From NCBI GenBank assembly GCA_027449585.1, contig DAIDLJ010000002.1, forward strand, positions 58,162-71,411: DNA of 13,250 bases, given 5' to 3'. The notes under the pieces are model-generated. The model saw nothing but the letters and a program-made list of their open reading frames with translations, was not told where the DNA came from and did no database searches. Source of the stretch: Microcaldota archaeon (GTDB taxonomy: Archaea; Micrarchaeota; Micrarchaeia; Micrarchaeales; CABMGC01). Positions 1 through 5,337 of this stretch are shown piece by piece. Both the position numbers and the translations under genes were made by a program. Each line of letters starts with the position of its first letter. Positions within the stretch are counted from its first letter, which is position 1.

Positions 1-2
1 GC

Positions 3-110
3 GTGCATGGAAGCCCAGAAAATACCGAACTGCTTGCTGAAGAGCTTAGGCTTGAGGGTTATAACGCCTTTGCGCCGAAGGTCGGTGATGTTCTAAATGT
101 GGATTTCTAG
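3..110 (+). CDS. C-terminal fragment of a probable MBL-fold/beta-CASP RNA hydrolase (5' truncated)
   Basis: Only the last 35 codons and the TAG stop are present; the gene begins left of the window. The fragment opens with VHGSPEN, continues through a LAEEL helix and ends in a GYNAFAPKVGDVLNVDF-like tail. This VHG...LAE.L...G....P..G pattern is the usual C-terminus of archaeal metallo-beta-lactamase/beta-CASP proteins (CPSF- or RNase J-like), where the VHG histidine lies at the metal centre. The full enzyme would be a zinc-dependent endo- or exoribonuclease in RNA processing. The subtype cannot be assigned from this fragment. Its stop lies 34 bp before the MazG start on the same strand, so the two may be co-transcribed. 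Confidence 0.6.
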   Translation: MHGSPENTELLAEELRLEGYNAFAPKVGDVLNVDF

Positions 111-133
111 GTCTTACCTGGCAGAATTATCTT

Positions 134-139
134 TGAGTG
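134..139 (+). promoter_or_regulatory. Shine-Dalgarno-like element for the MazG gene
   Basis: GAGTGA lies 5 nt before the ATG at 145 and partly matches the archaeal anti-SD target GGAGGTGAT. It decides the start against the ATG at 97, which would overlap the preceding gene. Confidence 0.45.
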
Positions 140-144
140 ATTTT

Positions 145-471
145 ATGGATTTTGACGAATACCAAAAGGAGACTGCGAAGACTGCGATTTACCCGAAAGA
201 AAGGGAGGACGAGTACCTTGCCCTGGGACTTGCATCTGAAGCCGGGGAGTATGCCGGGCGTGTAAAGAAGACCATACGCGACAAGGGAGGTATTATAGGC
301 GAATCTGAGAGAGAGGCAAGGAAGTATGAGCTTGGGGATGTGATGTGGTATATTGCAAGAAGCGCAGACCAGCTGGGATACTCATTAGAGGAGATTGCGG
401 TGGCGAATATAGAAAAACTTAGAGAGAGACAGAGAAAAGGAACCATAAATGGTAGCGGAGATAATAGATAA
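145..471 (+). CDS. MazG-like nucleotide pyrophosphohydrolase
   Basis: A 108-residue all-alpha NTP pyrophosphatase. It shows the MazG-type metal-binding signature EXXE...EXXD: E32-A-G-E35 in the first helix pair and E62-L-G-D65 in ELGDVMWYI. The family hydrolyses (d)NTPs to monophosphate and pyrophosphate, usually for pool sanitation; substrate cannot be read from sequence. The length fits a stand-alone single-domain MazG. I chose the ATG at 145 over the earlier in-frame ATG at 97. The protein then opens MDFDEYQ, the normal start of this fold, and a GAGTGA Shine-Dalgarno-like element (134-139) sits 5 nt upstream. The upstream ATG would also overlap the previous gene. No clear promoter lies in the 34-bp gap, so it is probably transcribed with the preceding gene. 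Confidence 0.8.
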   Translation: MDFDEYQKETAKTAIYPKEREDEYLALGLASEAGEYAGRVKKTIRDKGGIIGESEREARKYELGDVMWYIARSADQLGYSLEEIAVANIEKLRERQRKGTINGSGDNR

Positions 472-523
472 TGCAGACACATGTCGGGTACAGTAATAGG
501 ATTTGCGCATATTAAAAGACAAG

Positions 524-533
524 TTTATTATAT
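524..533 (+). promoter_or_regulatory. TATA box for the small-protein/transglutaminase unit
   Basis: TTTATTATAT preceded by an A-rich stretch (AAAAGACAAG) resembles an archaeal BRE/TATA element. It is centred about 34 bp before the ATG at 563, so transcription should start just ahead of that codon. This supports ATG 563 over the upstream TTG at 503, which would lie before the TATA box. Positions 472-562 hold no gene besides this promoter. Confidence 0.5.
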
Positions 534-562
534 CACCGGCAAGCCCATATCTTTGTGAGTTT

Positions 563-1003
563 ATGTCTTTTGAAAAACTGGGATTGAAGTCCTCTACAAT
601 AATAGGTAAGGAGACCATGGAGGATTTGAGAGAAGCAATAGGCAAGCGTGTTTTTGTTGAATCATTCGATGGTAAGAAGTCTTCATTTATTAGTGGAAAA
701 CTTGTTGGGGTTGATGATTTCAGGGGAGTAACAATAGGCTTAGAAAATGAGATGTTTGTGATCATGGATTTCTTAGGAAGGGGCAAAAAGATTAGAAAAA
801 TATCCTCGCAGGATGGAGTAATTTATGACAATAGTAGGAATATTGGCAAGAATCTTATCAGAAAAGGGATGACAGAAGACGATTTAACCATGCTTAGGAT
901 AAGGAGCTTTGGCAAAAAAGTGGCCTTGGATGAGGAGATTGAGATGACCAGATCGCGCGTAGAGTTCCTTGAAACTCTTTCTGCAATTATTAGGAATAAT
1001 TGA
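563..1003 (+). CDS. Uncharacterised 146-aa protein, possibly a divergent Sm-like fold
   Basis: I do not recognise this protein with confidence. Residues 20-70 read as an amphipathic helix (EDLREAIGKR) followed by short beta strands. Within them, GKLVGVDDFRGVTIGLEN (about 45-62) resembles the Sm1 pattern G.L.G.D...N, but the conserved Asn is replaced by Gly. I see no clean Sm2 RG motif. The C-terminal 45 residues are a charged, probably helical region (EEIEMTRSRVEFLETLSAII). ATG 563 is preferred because a TATA-like element lies about 34 bp upstream and GTGAG sits just before it; ATG 617 is an alternative. The stop is 9 nt before the transglutaminase-like gene, so the two are almost certainly co-transcribed and may work together. 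The Sm-like reading is a weak inference. Confidence 0.65.
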   Translation: MSFEKLGLKSSTIIGKETMEDLREAIGKRVFVESFDGKKSSFISGKLVGVDDFRGVTIGLENEMFVIMDFLGRGKKIRKISSQDGVIYDNSRNIGKNLIRKGMTEDDLTMLRIRSFGKKVALDEEIEMTRSRVEFLETLSAIIRNN

Positions 1004-1009
1004 GGATGA
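1002..1009 (+). promoter_or_regulatory. Ribosome-binding site of the 210-aa transglutaminase-like gene
   Basis: GAGGATGA begins inside the stop codon of the preceding gene and ends 3 nt before the ATG at 1013. It partly matches the anti-SD target GGAGGTGA. The overlap suggests translational coupling of the two genes. Confidence 0.4.
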
Positions 1010-1012
1010 CCT

Positions 1013-1645
1013 ATGCGAACCCAGAAGGTTCAGGTACCTAAGACCCTTAAGTTGGCTATGAACGCTGTTGCCCTGCACCAAATGGCTAAGTTGGCCATTA
1101 TGGATTTTAAGAGCATGTATAGGAAGGAAAACACATTTCCAGTTATTAACCATGGTACGGTTCCGGTTGGGCTTAGGAAATTCAGATCTGCAATGGTACT
1201 GGTTGACATAGACAATAGATTCATAAAAAGGACTGCTAGAAAGGCTTTGAAAAAAACAGAGGAGAGAGAAGGTATTGGAACGATTCTTGATGAAGTTGCT
1301 GGTAGCGTAGGGAGAAAGATAAGGTACAATATAAAGATCCATGAAAAGAGCGCCCAGCCGTGGTTTGTATCAGCTCCGATAGGCTATTTCAGGTTGCACG
1401 GTGGAGTTTGCCGCCATCAATCAGCATGTGTTGCTGGAGTGTTGCAACTACTACGGGAGGATGGCCGTATTTCTGGCGAAATAAAGATCGTGCATGGTTT
1501 TCAGTATGGAATGTTAAAGGGCCATGCGTGGATTGAGGTAGTCTCCGATGGCAATAGATTTGTAGTCGACCCTACTGGAGGTATTGCAACAGATAACAAG
1601 GCATTCATTGAAGAGGAGTATGATAAAAAGTATCCTGTTCGATGA
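1013..1645 (+). CDS. Transglutaminase-fold (papain-like) protein, 210 aa
   Basis: This protein carries a complete transglutaminase-like catalytic triad in the usual order. Cys133 is in HGGVCRHQSACVAG at the start of a helix, His171 in KGHAWIEV, and Asp186 in FVVDPTGG. The GGVCRHQ form resembles bacterial transglutaminase-like/EDR1-type sequences. Family members can be cysteine proteases, cross-linking enzymes or deamidases; the activity here is not predictable. Residues 53-66 (GLRKF...VDID) form an N-terminal module shared with the larger paralogue at 2874-3719. The N-terminus (1-40) is basic and amphipathic. I see no signal peptide or membrane span, so it is probably cytosolic. It is the second gene of a two-gene unit, 9 nt after the 146-aa protein, and converges on the OB-fold gene. 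Confidence 0.8.
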   Translation: MRTQKVQVPKTLKLAMNAVALHQMAKLAIMDFKSMYRKENTFPVINHGTVPVGLRKFRSAMVLVDIDNRFIKRTARKALKKTEEREGIGTILDEVAGSVGRKIRYNIKIHEKSAQPWFVSAPIGYFRLHGGVCRHQSACVAGVLQLLREDGRISGEIKIVHGFQYGMLKGHAWIEVVSDGNRFVVDPTGGIATDNKAFIEEEYDKKYPVR

Positions 1646-1673
1646 TGGTTCCCACTATGCTTCCTTGATTATT

Positions 1674-1690
1674 GGAAGAAAAAGGGAAGA
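1674..1690 (-). terminator. Pyrimidine-rich terminator after the OB-fold gene
   Basis: On the minus strand, directly after the TAA at 1694-1696, the sequence reads TCTTCCCTTTTTCTTCC. A T-rich run of this kind is the usual archaeal intrinsic termination signal. The convergent gap is only 48 bp. Confidence 0.4.
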
Positions 1691-1693
1691 GGA

Positions 1694-2044
1694 TTAAGCT
1701 TCCTCTTCAAAGTCTGCTGCTTCGTCATCTGAAGAGGCTACTTCACCTTCTCCTTTTGCGGTTACTTCTATCTTTCCATACTTTCCTGTTGATAGTTGTG
1801 GAGTCCCCTTGAACTCGCCAACGTATCCTTTGGTTATCCTTACCTTATCGCCAACTGCAACGGTGTCTATGTCCTTGCCCCATAATGACATGGCTATCGT
1901 TCCTGTGTCATCCTTTAGGGTTATACTTGCTACGTTGAGTCTCTTTCCATACTTTGTGATGACTTCCCTAGGCTCCTGCTTCTCTACTACTGTGGCTTCA
2001 ACTTCTACATCTGACGCTCCTGCCTTTAGATCACTTATATTCAT
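1694..2044 (-). CDS. Single-stranded DNA-binding OB-fold protein (Sulfolobus SSB type)
   Basis: A 116-residue single OB-fold protein with an acidic tail. The core DDTGTIAMSLWGKD...VGDKVRI...FKGTPQLS aligns by eye with crenarchaeal SSB. The ssDNA-stacking aromatics described for Sulfolobus SSB (Trp56, Trp75, Phe79) correspond to Trp55, Tyr74 and Phe78 here. Residues 102-116 are strongly acidic (SSDDEAADFEEEA), like the partner-binding tails of bacterial and crenarchaeal SSBs, but there is no Gly/Arg-rich linker. It likely coats ssDNA, or RNA, during replication and repair. A TATA-like element lies at 2083-2091 and GGGGAT (2048-2053) precedes the ATG. The gene is isolated between two transglutaminase-containing units and convergent with the 210-aa one. 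It could instead be an RPA-associated OB protein, though the aromatic pattern favours SSB. Confidence 0.85.
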   Translation of the reverse strand: MNISDLKAGASDVEVEATVVEKQEPREVITKYGKRLNVASITLKDDTGTIAMSLWGKDIDTVAVGDKVRITKGYVGEFKGTPQLSTGKYGKIEVTAKGEGEVASSDDEAADFEEEA

Positions 2045-2082
2045 GATATCCCCGTAATTACAAGTAGTTATGAATTGATAAG

Positions 2083-2091
2083 CTATATTAA
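2083..2091 (-). promoter_or_regulatory. TATA box for the OB-fold (SSB) gene
   Basis: TTAATATAG on the minus strand is centred about 43 bp before the ATG at 2044. It predicts a leader of roughly 15 nt, which would include the GGGGAT ribosome-binding element at 2048-2053. The remaining sequence to 2156 holds no gene. Confidence 0.4.
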
Positions 2092-2156
2092 GCTTCGGTT
2101 ATAGTGGAACATCTTTTTCATTTAAATGGACTTTTTAGCTAGGCTCAGCATGAATG

Positions 2157-2579
2157 TTAGCGCAGCTGTTCCTTGAGATCGTCAATCCTTGAGAGATATT
2201 CCATACGTAGTTCCCCTATTTTATCCCTTAGTTGCGGAGTGGTGGTTGGGCATTCGCCCCCATCAGTTATAAATTGTAGTATCTTAGCATCCCTTGCGGC
2301 CTGCGTGCTGGTCTTTCCAACGCCTTTTACAAGGTCGTATAATGTCCAATCAACTACAAAATACTTGCCGCTGTGCGAATCGAAGGCTAGGAGTGATATT
2401 TCTGGCCGGATAAAGTCATGCGACATTCTGGAATCTACATAGCCGTTGCCTGCCTTGCTGGCCATGACCAGTAGCGCCCCGGACAGCAGCAACTGCACGG
2501 ATTTTGTTATGTCAGTGCGTACATCACTATTTCTGATCGACGAGCCACTTTGTGAGCGCACGTTACTATTAAAGGACAT
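2157..2579 (-). CDS. Uncharacterised 140-aa protein
   Basis: I do not recognise a family. The first 25 residues are Ser/Asn/Arg-rich and probably disordered. Residues 26-42 (ITKSVQLLLSGALLVMA) are a hydrophobic or amphipathic helix, too short for a confident membrane span. Residues 45-80 look like alternating strands (PEISLLAF, KYFVVDWTLYDLV), and the C-terminus (about 113-140) is a charged helix with coiled-coil character (LRDKIGELRMEYLSRIDDLKEQLR). It starts 2 nt after the stop of the 68-aa gene in a TAATTATG junction with no separate Shine-Dalgarno, so its translation is probably coupled. It lies downstream of, and on the same strand as, the membrane-anchored transglutaminase-like gene, so a shared role is possible but unproven. 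Confidence 0.65.
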   Translation of the reverse strand: MSFNSNVRSQSGSSIRNSDVRTDITKSVQLLLSGALLVMASKAGNGYVDSRMSHDFIRPEISLLAFDSHSGKYFVVDWTLYDLVKGVGKTSTQAARDAKILQFITDGGECPTTTPQLRDKIGELRMEYLSRIDDLKEQLR

Positions 2580-2581
2580 AA

Positions 2582-2788
2582 TTATATCTTGTTACTAGCG
2601 GCTTTGAAATCTGTAGATCTTTGTAATGCTTTTCTGGCTTCAGGATGTACGGCTTCTGTGACTGGTGGTTGCTTAACAGACTCTGCTGTATTCCTATGCG
2701 CGTCCTGTAGCGCCTGTCTTGCGCCTGGGGAGTGGGCGCTAAATGGGGCATCCGGCTGCGATGGTCTTTCAACTTGACGTCTAACCAT
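2582..2788 (-). CDS. Small Pro/Gln/Ala-rich protein with a duplicated helix motif
   Basis: A 68-residue basic, low-complexity protein without a recognisable family. It contains two related segments about 28 residues apart, HSPGARQALQDA (19-30) and HPEARKALQRS (48-58), each a Pro followed by an amphipathic helix, joined by a Pro/Val-rich linker. I prefer this frame over the overlapping 67-aa frame. Its ATG has GTGAT (2794-2798) five nt upstream, a TATA-like element further up, and a stop exactly 2 nt before the next gene. The internal repeat is also visible only in this frame. It could be a scaffold or adaptor for the 140-aa protein, but that is speculation. Confidence 0.55.
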   Translation of the reverse strand: MVRRQVERPSQPDAPFSAHSPGARQALQDAHRNTAESVKQPPVTEAVHPEARKALQRSTDFKAASNKI

Positions 2789-2822
2789 AAATAATCACTT
2801 GAATATATTGCTATATTTCAGG

Positions 2823-2834
2823 TATTTATATTAA
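2823..2834 (-). promoter_or_regulatory. TATA box for the 68-aa/140-aa operon
   Basis: TTAATATAAATA on the minus strand is centred about 40 bp before the ATG at 2788. It predicts a leader of around 14 nt that includes the GTGAT element at 2794-2798. The 85-bp gap to the upstream transglutaminase-like gene is otherwise AT-rich and holds no gene. Confidence 0.45.
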
Positions 2835-2873
2835 CCGTATTTAGGCAATAATTATTGAATTTTTGTTATTTTG

Positions 2874-3719
2874 TTAGCCTGTCTGCCGCTTGATATCTTT
2901 TCGGTATTTTATCAGGCTAGATGCCTGCAGTGCTACTGCAGCTATTGCAACCATATTCATTGCACCAATATGCATCACATATTCGCCTATTAAACTGTAT
3001 CCAACAACGAAAGAGTTGAAGATAGATTTATCACGGAGCGCACTCACAGATTCCCCGACGTCGAAGTAGTTCCAGCCGTTGTTATTTATGAGGAATGATT
3101 CCATCATTTTGTTGGTTTCATTATCCCCTAGCTTGACCAATAGGCCATGTGTTGGATCAACTATAGTTATTCCTTCTGGCCCTTTATATGACACCCAGGC
3201 GTGGCCTTCTCCGGTGTTTTTGTTGATGCTGTGCCTTATTCCAAAGGTGCCATCGACATTTCCTTCCTCCCGATATCTTTGCAGCACTGCGATTGCCATT
3301 AGCGATTTGGTAATGCAGTTGCCACCATTCATTATATAATAATCCAATGGATTCGAATTTGACGGATGAAATGATTTGAGATTCTCTTTGTATGGTATTG
3401 CATATATTGGTGAGATTATGCGTTGCAGGATAATGTTTTTGCCTTTATCGGAATGGATTGGGGATAGCTTCCTTATACCTTCACCGTGCGATACTTTAGA
3501 TAGGTTGTAGAGCGCCGTGACTGCGTTGCTGTCTATGTCGACGCAAATAGTGTATTTATGGAATTTCCTTAGCCCGGGCCTTAGGTTGTCGTTCCATTTA
3601 AGTTCGGTTCCTTTTATTTTATTCCTTGCAATGGTGCCTTCATCGCGTATCATCAGTTTTAGTGCTCCTATTGCGCTGTGATGCCTTCCCTTAGTAGTCT
3701 CTTTTGACGCTGTTGGCAT
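2874..3719 (-). CDS. Membrane-anchored transglutaminase-fold protein, 281 aa
   Basis: A larger paralogue of the 210-aa protein at 1013-1645. The triad is Cys135 (NGGNCITKSLMA), His173 (GEGHAWVSY) and Asp188 (TIVDPTHG). Cys-His (38) and His-Asp (15) distances are identical to those of the paralogue. The N-terminal module is also shared (GLRKF at 49-53, VDID at 60-63). Unlike the paralogue it has a C-terminal extension: one or two hydrophobic segments in 234-270 (IGAMNMVAIAAVALQASSLI is clearest), followed by the basic tail KYRKDIKR. That suggests a tail-anchored protein with its catalytic domain and basic tail probably in the cytoplasm. The substrate is unknown. ATG 3719 is supported by a TATA box about 33 bp upstream. 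The 68-aa/140-aa operon lies 85 bp downstream on the same strand. Confidence 0.8.
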   Translation of the reverse strand: MPTASKETTKGRHHSAIGALKLMIRDEGTIARNKIKGTELKWNDNLRPGLRKFHKYTICVDIDSNAVTALYNLSKVSHGEGIRKLSPIHSDKGKNIILQRIISPIYAIPYKENLKSFHPSNSNPLDYYIMNGGNCITKSLMAIAVLQRYREEGNVDGTFGIRHSINKNTGEGHAWVSYKGPEGITIVDPTHGLLVKLGDNETNKMMESFLINNNGWNYFDVGESVSALRDKSIFNSFVVGYSLIGEYVMHIGAMNMVAIAAVALQASSLIKYRKDIKRQTG

Positions 3720-3748
3720 AGATTACCGAACTATTGCTGTATTTGATC

Positions 3749-3756
3749 ATATTTAA
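3749..3756 (-). promoter_or_regulatory. TATA box for the 281-aa transglutaminase-like gene
   Basis: TTAAATAT on the minus strand is centred about 33 bp before the ATG at 3719, between the tRNA 3' end and the gene. The spacing implies a very short leader, and no Shine-Dalgarno is seen. Confidence 0.5.
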
Positions 3757-3766
3757 GGATTATTAG

Positions 3767-3841
3767 CGGGCCCAGTGGGATTTGAACCCACGACTTGCTG
3801 GTTAAGAGCCAGCCACTCTGACCAAGCTGAGTTATGGGCCC
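3767..3841 (-). tRNA. tRNA-Lys (anticodon CUU)
   Basis: A 75-nt cloverleaf on the minus strand. The acceptor stem GGGCCCA/TGGGCCC pairs perfectly and is followed by discriminator G. The D stem is ACTC/GAGT, the anticodon stem GCTGG/CCAGC with loop CTCTTAA (anticodon CTT), the variable loop five nt, and the T arm GTGGG-TTCAAAT-CCCAC. CCA is not encoded, as usual in archaea, and there is no intron. It starts 27 nt after the stop of the COG2403-type gene, so it may be processed from a read-through transcript; I see only a weak AT-rich element (GATAAA) near -28. Confidence 0.97.
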
Positions 3842-3868
3842 AGAGCAAGTATAATTGTACAGCACAGT

Positions 3869-5194
3869 TTATCTTTTTATGCCTTTTATGAACTTCTCCA
3901 GCGCCTTGTCAAGCTCGTTTGTCTTTGGAGCGAGCTCGTAGGATATCTGGACTATGGGCTTATTGGCATTTACAAGCCTTCTTAGGTCTGTTGGGGTGGC
4001 TGATACAACCACATCGCATTCGGCGAGATTTATTGTTGCTTCTAGATCTTTTATCTGCGCAGGACTGTATCCCATTGCAGGGAGCTCATCATAAAGCGCG
4101 GGATACTTCTGAAAGGTCTCCTTTATCGACCTGACGGCATATTTTTTTGCTATGACCGTCTCTCCTGCTCCGAATTGCTTTGCGGCAACGGTTGCTGCGC
4201 CGAACTTCATATTACCATGAGTTATCGTTGGCCCATCTTCTATCAATAGTACCTTGCTTCCCTTTATTATCCTTGGATTGTCTGCTGTGACTAAAGAATC
4301 TGCGAGAAGTATCTTTGCTTTTGGGTTTATGCTCCTAAGTGACTCCCTGACTCTGTTGATGTCCTCACTGCTTGCGGAATTGGCCTTGTTTATTACGAGC
4401 ATGTCCGCCATTCGCGCCACTATCTCGCCGGGATAATATGTGAGCTCGTTTCCGGCTCTGAGCGGGTCGGCGACGACTATGAGCATGTCGGTCTTGTAGA
4501 ATGGCGCATCGTTGTTGCCACCATCCCATATTATTATGTCTGCTTCCTTCTCTGCGGCCTTAAGTATAGCGCCGTAATCAACGCCTGCATAAACAACAAA
4601 ACCATTCTTGATATGCGGTTCATAATCCTCTCGTTCTTCTATTGTTGCTTTATTCTTATCCAGGTCAGAGAGCTTTGAGAATCTCTGCACAACCTCGTCC
4701 TTTAGTATTCCATACGGCATTGGGTGTCTTACTACAACTGCTTTTAGTCCTGCCTTTCTTATCACTTTTGATACATATCTTGATGTCTGACTCTTGCCTA
4801 CACCGGTCCTTACACCACATATGCCTATCACCGGCTTTGAGGATTTTATCATTGCGTGATCTGGTGATATTAGCCAGAAATCTGCACCGCAGGCATTTAC
4901 GATGCTTATCTTATTGCCCAGTACATTGTATGCAAGATCGCTGTAAGCTATTATGCATACGTCGACTTTTTCGGATTTTATAAGTTTTGGTAGCTCTGAT
5001 TCGTCCTTTATTGGGATTCCTTTTGGGTAAAGCTTTCCGCTAAGTTCCTTTGGATATTGCCTGTTTGCTATATAAGGAATCTGGGCTGCAGTGAATGCAA
5101 CGACATTGTAATTGGGGTTATCTCTAAACAATGTATTGAATGTGTGGAAGTCGCGTCCTGCCGCGCCAATTATTATTATGTTTTTTTTGGACAT
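3869..5194 (-). CDS. COG2403-type P-loop protein (cyclic 2,3-diphosphoglycerate synthase-like)
   Basis: A 441-residue cytosolic protein with an N-terminal Rossmann-like domain (IIIIGAAGRDFHTFN, 5-20). A P-loop domain follows with Walker A GVRTGVGKSQT (127-137), a Walker B-like WDGGNND (223-229) and NKA (269-271). A conserved DGPTITHG lies at 320-327. The architecture and length match the archaeal family annotated as predicted GTPase (COG2403) or cDPG synthase. The characterised cDPGS of Methanothermus makes the osmolyte/thermoprotectant cyclic 2,3-DPG from 2,3-DPG with ATP. Not every homologue need do this, so the function is open. A TATA-like CTTAATTAAT about 32 bp upstream of ATG 5194 suggests a short leader. 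The gene is divergent from gyrB across an inverted repeat, and tRNA-Lys follows it. Codons 3-5 contain a run of eight A. Confidence 0.75.
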   Translation of the reverse strand: MSKKNIIIIGAAGRDFHTFNTLFRDNPNYNVVAFTAAQIPYIANRQYPKELSGKLYPKGIPIKDESELPKLIKSEKVDVCIIAYSDLAYNVLGNKISIVNACGADFWLISPDHAMIKSSKPVIGICGVRTGVGKSQTSRYVSKVIRKAGLKAVVVRHPMPYGILKDEVVQRFSKLSDLDKNKATIEEREDYEPHIKNGFVVYAGVDYGAILKAAEKEADIIIWDGGNNDAPFYKTDMLIVVADPLRAGNELTYYPGEIVARMADMLVINKANSASSEDINRVRESLRSINPKAKILLADSLVTADNPRIIKGSKVLLIEDGPTITHGNMKFGAATVAAKQFGAGETVIAKKYAVRSIKETFQKYPALYDELPAMGYSPAQIKDLEATINLAECDVVVSATPTDLRRLVNANKPIVQISYELAPKTNELDKALEKFIKGIKR

Positions 5195-5221
5195 TTTATC
5201 GATAATCTGTAGTTACAACTA

Positions 5222-5231
5222 ATTAATTAAG
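5222..5231 (-). promoter_or_regulatory. TATA box of the COG2403-type gene
   Basis: CTTAATTAAT on the minus strand, preceded by purine-rich AAGAAAAA, is centred about 32 bp before the ATG at 5194. The spacing fits a nearly leaderless transcript. Confidence 0.45.
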
Positions 5232-5240
5232 TTTTTCTTA

Positions 5241-5273
5241 TGTCGTCTTATCGTCGTCATTTTAACGACGACA
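5241..5273. promoter_or_regulatory. Inverted/direct TCGTC repeats, candidate operator between divergent promoters
   Basis: TGTCGTC (5241-5247) and TCGTCGT (5251-5257) face ACGACGA (5265-5271) and GACGACA (5267-5273). TCGTCGT/ACGACGA is a perfect 7-bp inverted repeat around a 7-nt centre, and TGTCGTC/GACGACA is a second overlapping perfect pair. The cluster lies between the two TATA boxes, about 10 bp from one and 17 bp from the other, where a regulator could control both gyrB and the COG2403-type gene. GC-rich blocks stand out in an otherwise AT-rich spacer. Confidence 0.45.
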
Positions 5274-5281
5274 AAATGCTC

Positions 5282-5298
5282 CAAAAAGGTTTATATTA
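5282..5298 (+). promoter_or_regulatory. BRE/TATA promoter of gyrBA
   Basis: CAAAAAGG followed by TTTATATTA is a near-canonical archaeal BRE/TATA element. The expected transcription start is about 5318-5322, giving a leader of around 20 nt with only a weak GTGG element before the ATG at 5338. Confidence 0.6.
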
Positions 5299-5337
5299 CT
5301 TTAATTGCTGTTATAATCACTCACCAGTGGTATTTGT

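Noticed and set aside
97..144. Upstream ATG extension of the MazG gene
   Set aside because: It overlaps the preceding gene's end, adds 16 residues unlike the family and lacks a ribosome-binding site; ATG 145 gives the normal MDFDEYQ start.
503..562. TTG-initiated extension of the 146-aa protein
   Set aside because: It would begin before the likely TATA box at 524-533, so the message would not contain it.
1660..1678. CTTCC-N9-GGAAG hairpin in the convergent gap after the 210-aa gene
   Set aside because: It has only a 5-bp stem followed by A-rich, not T-rich, sequence on the plus strand, so it is weak as a terminator.
2120..2129. CATTTAAATG palindrome upstream of the OB-fold gene
   Set aside because: It could be a second TATA or operator, but AT palindromes of this size are expected by chance and the element at 2083-2091 is better placed.
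2569..2772. Alternative 67-aa frame overlapping the 68-aa gene on the minus strand
   Set aside because: It overlaps the start of the 140-aa gene, lacks a well-placed TATA box or ribosome-binding site and shows no repeat structure.
3767..3841. tRNA-Lys as an integration site for a mobile island carrying the transglutaminase-like genes
   Set aside because: I see no second copy of the tRNA 3' end in the window, no integrase and no inverted repeats.
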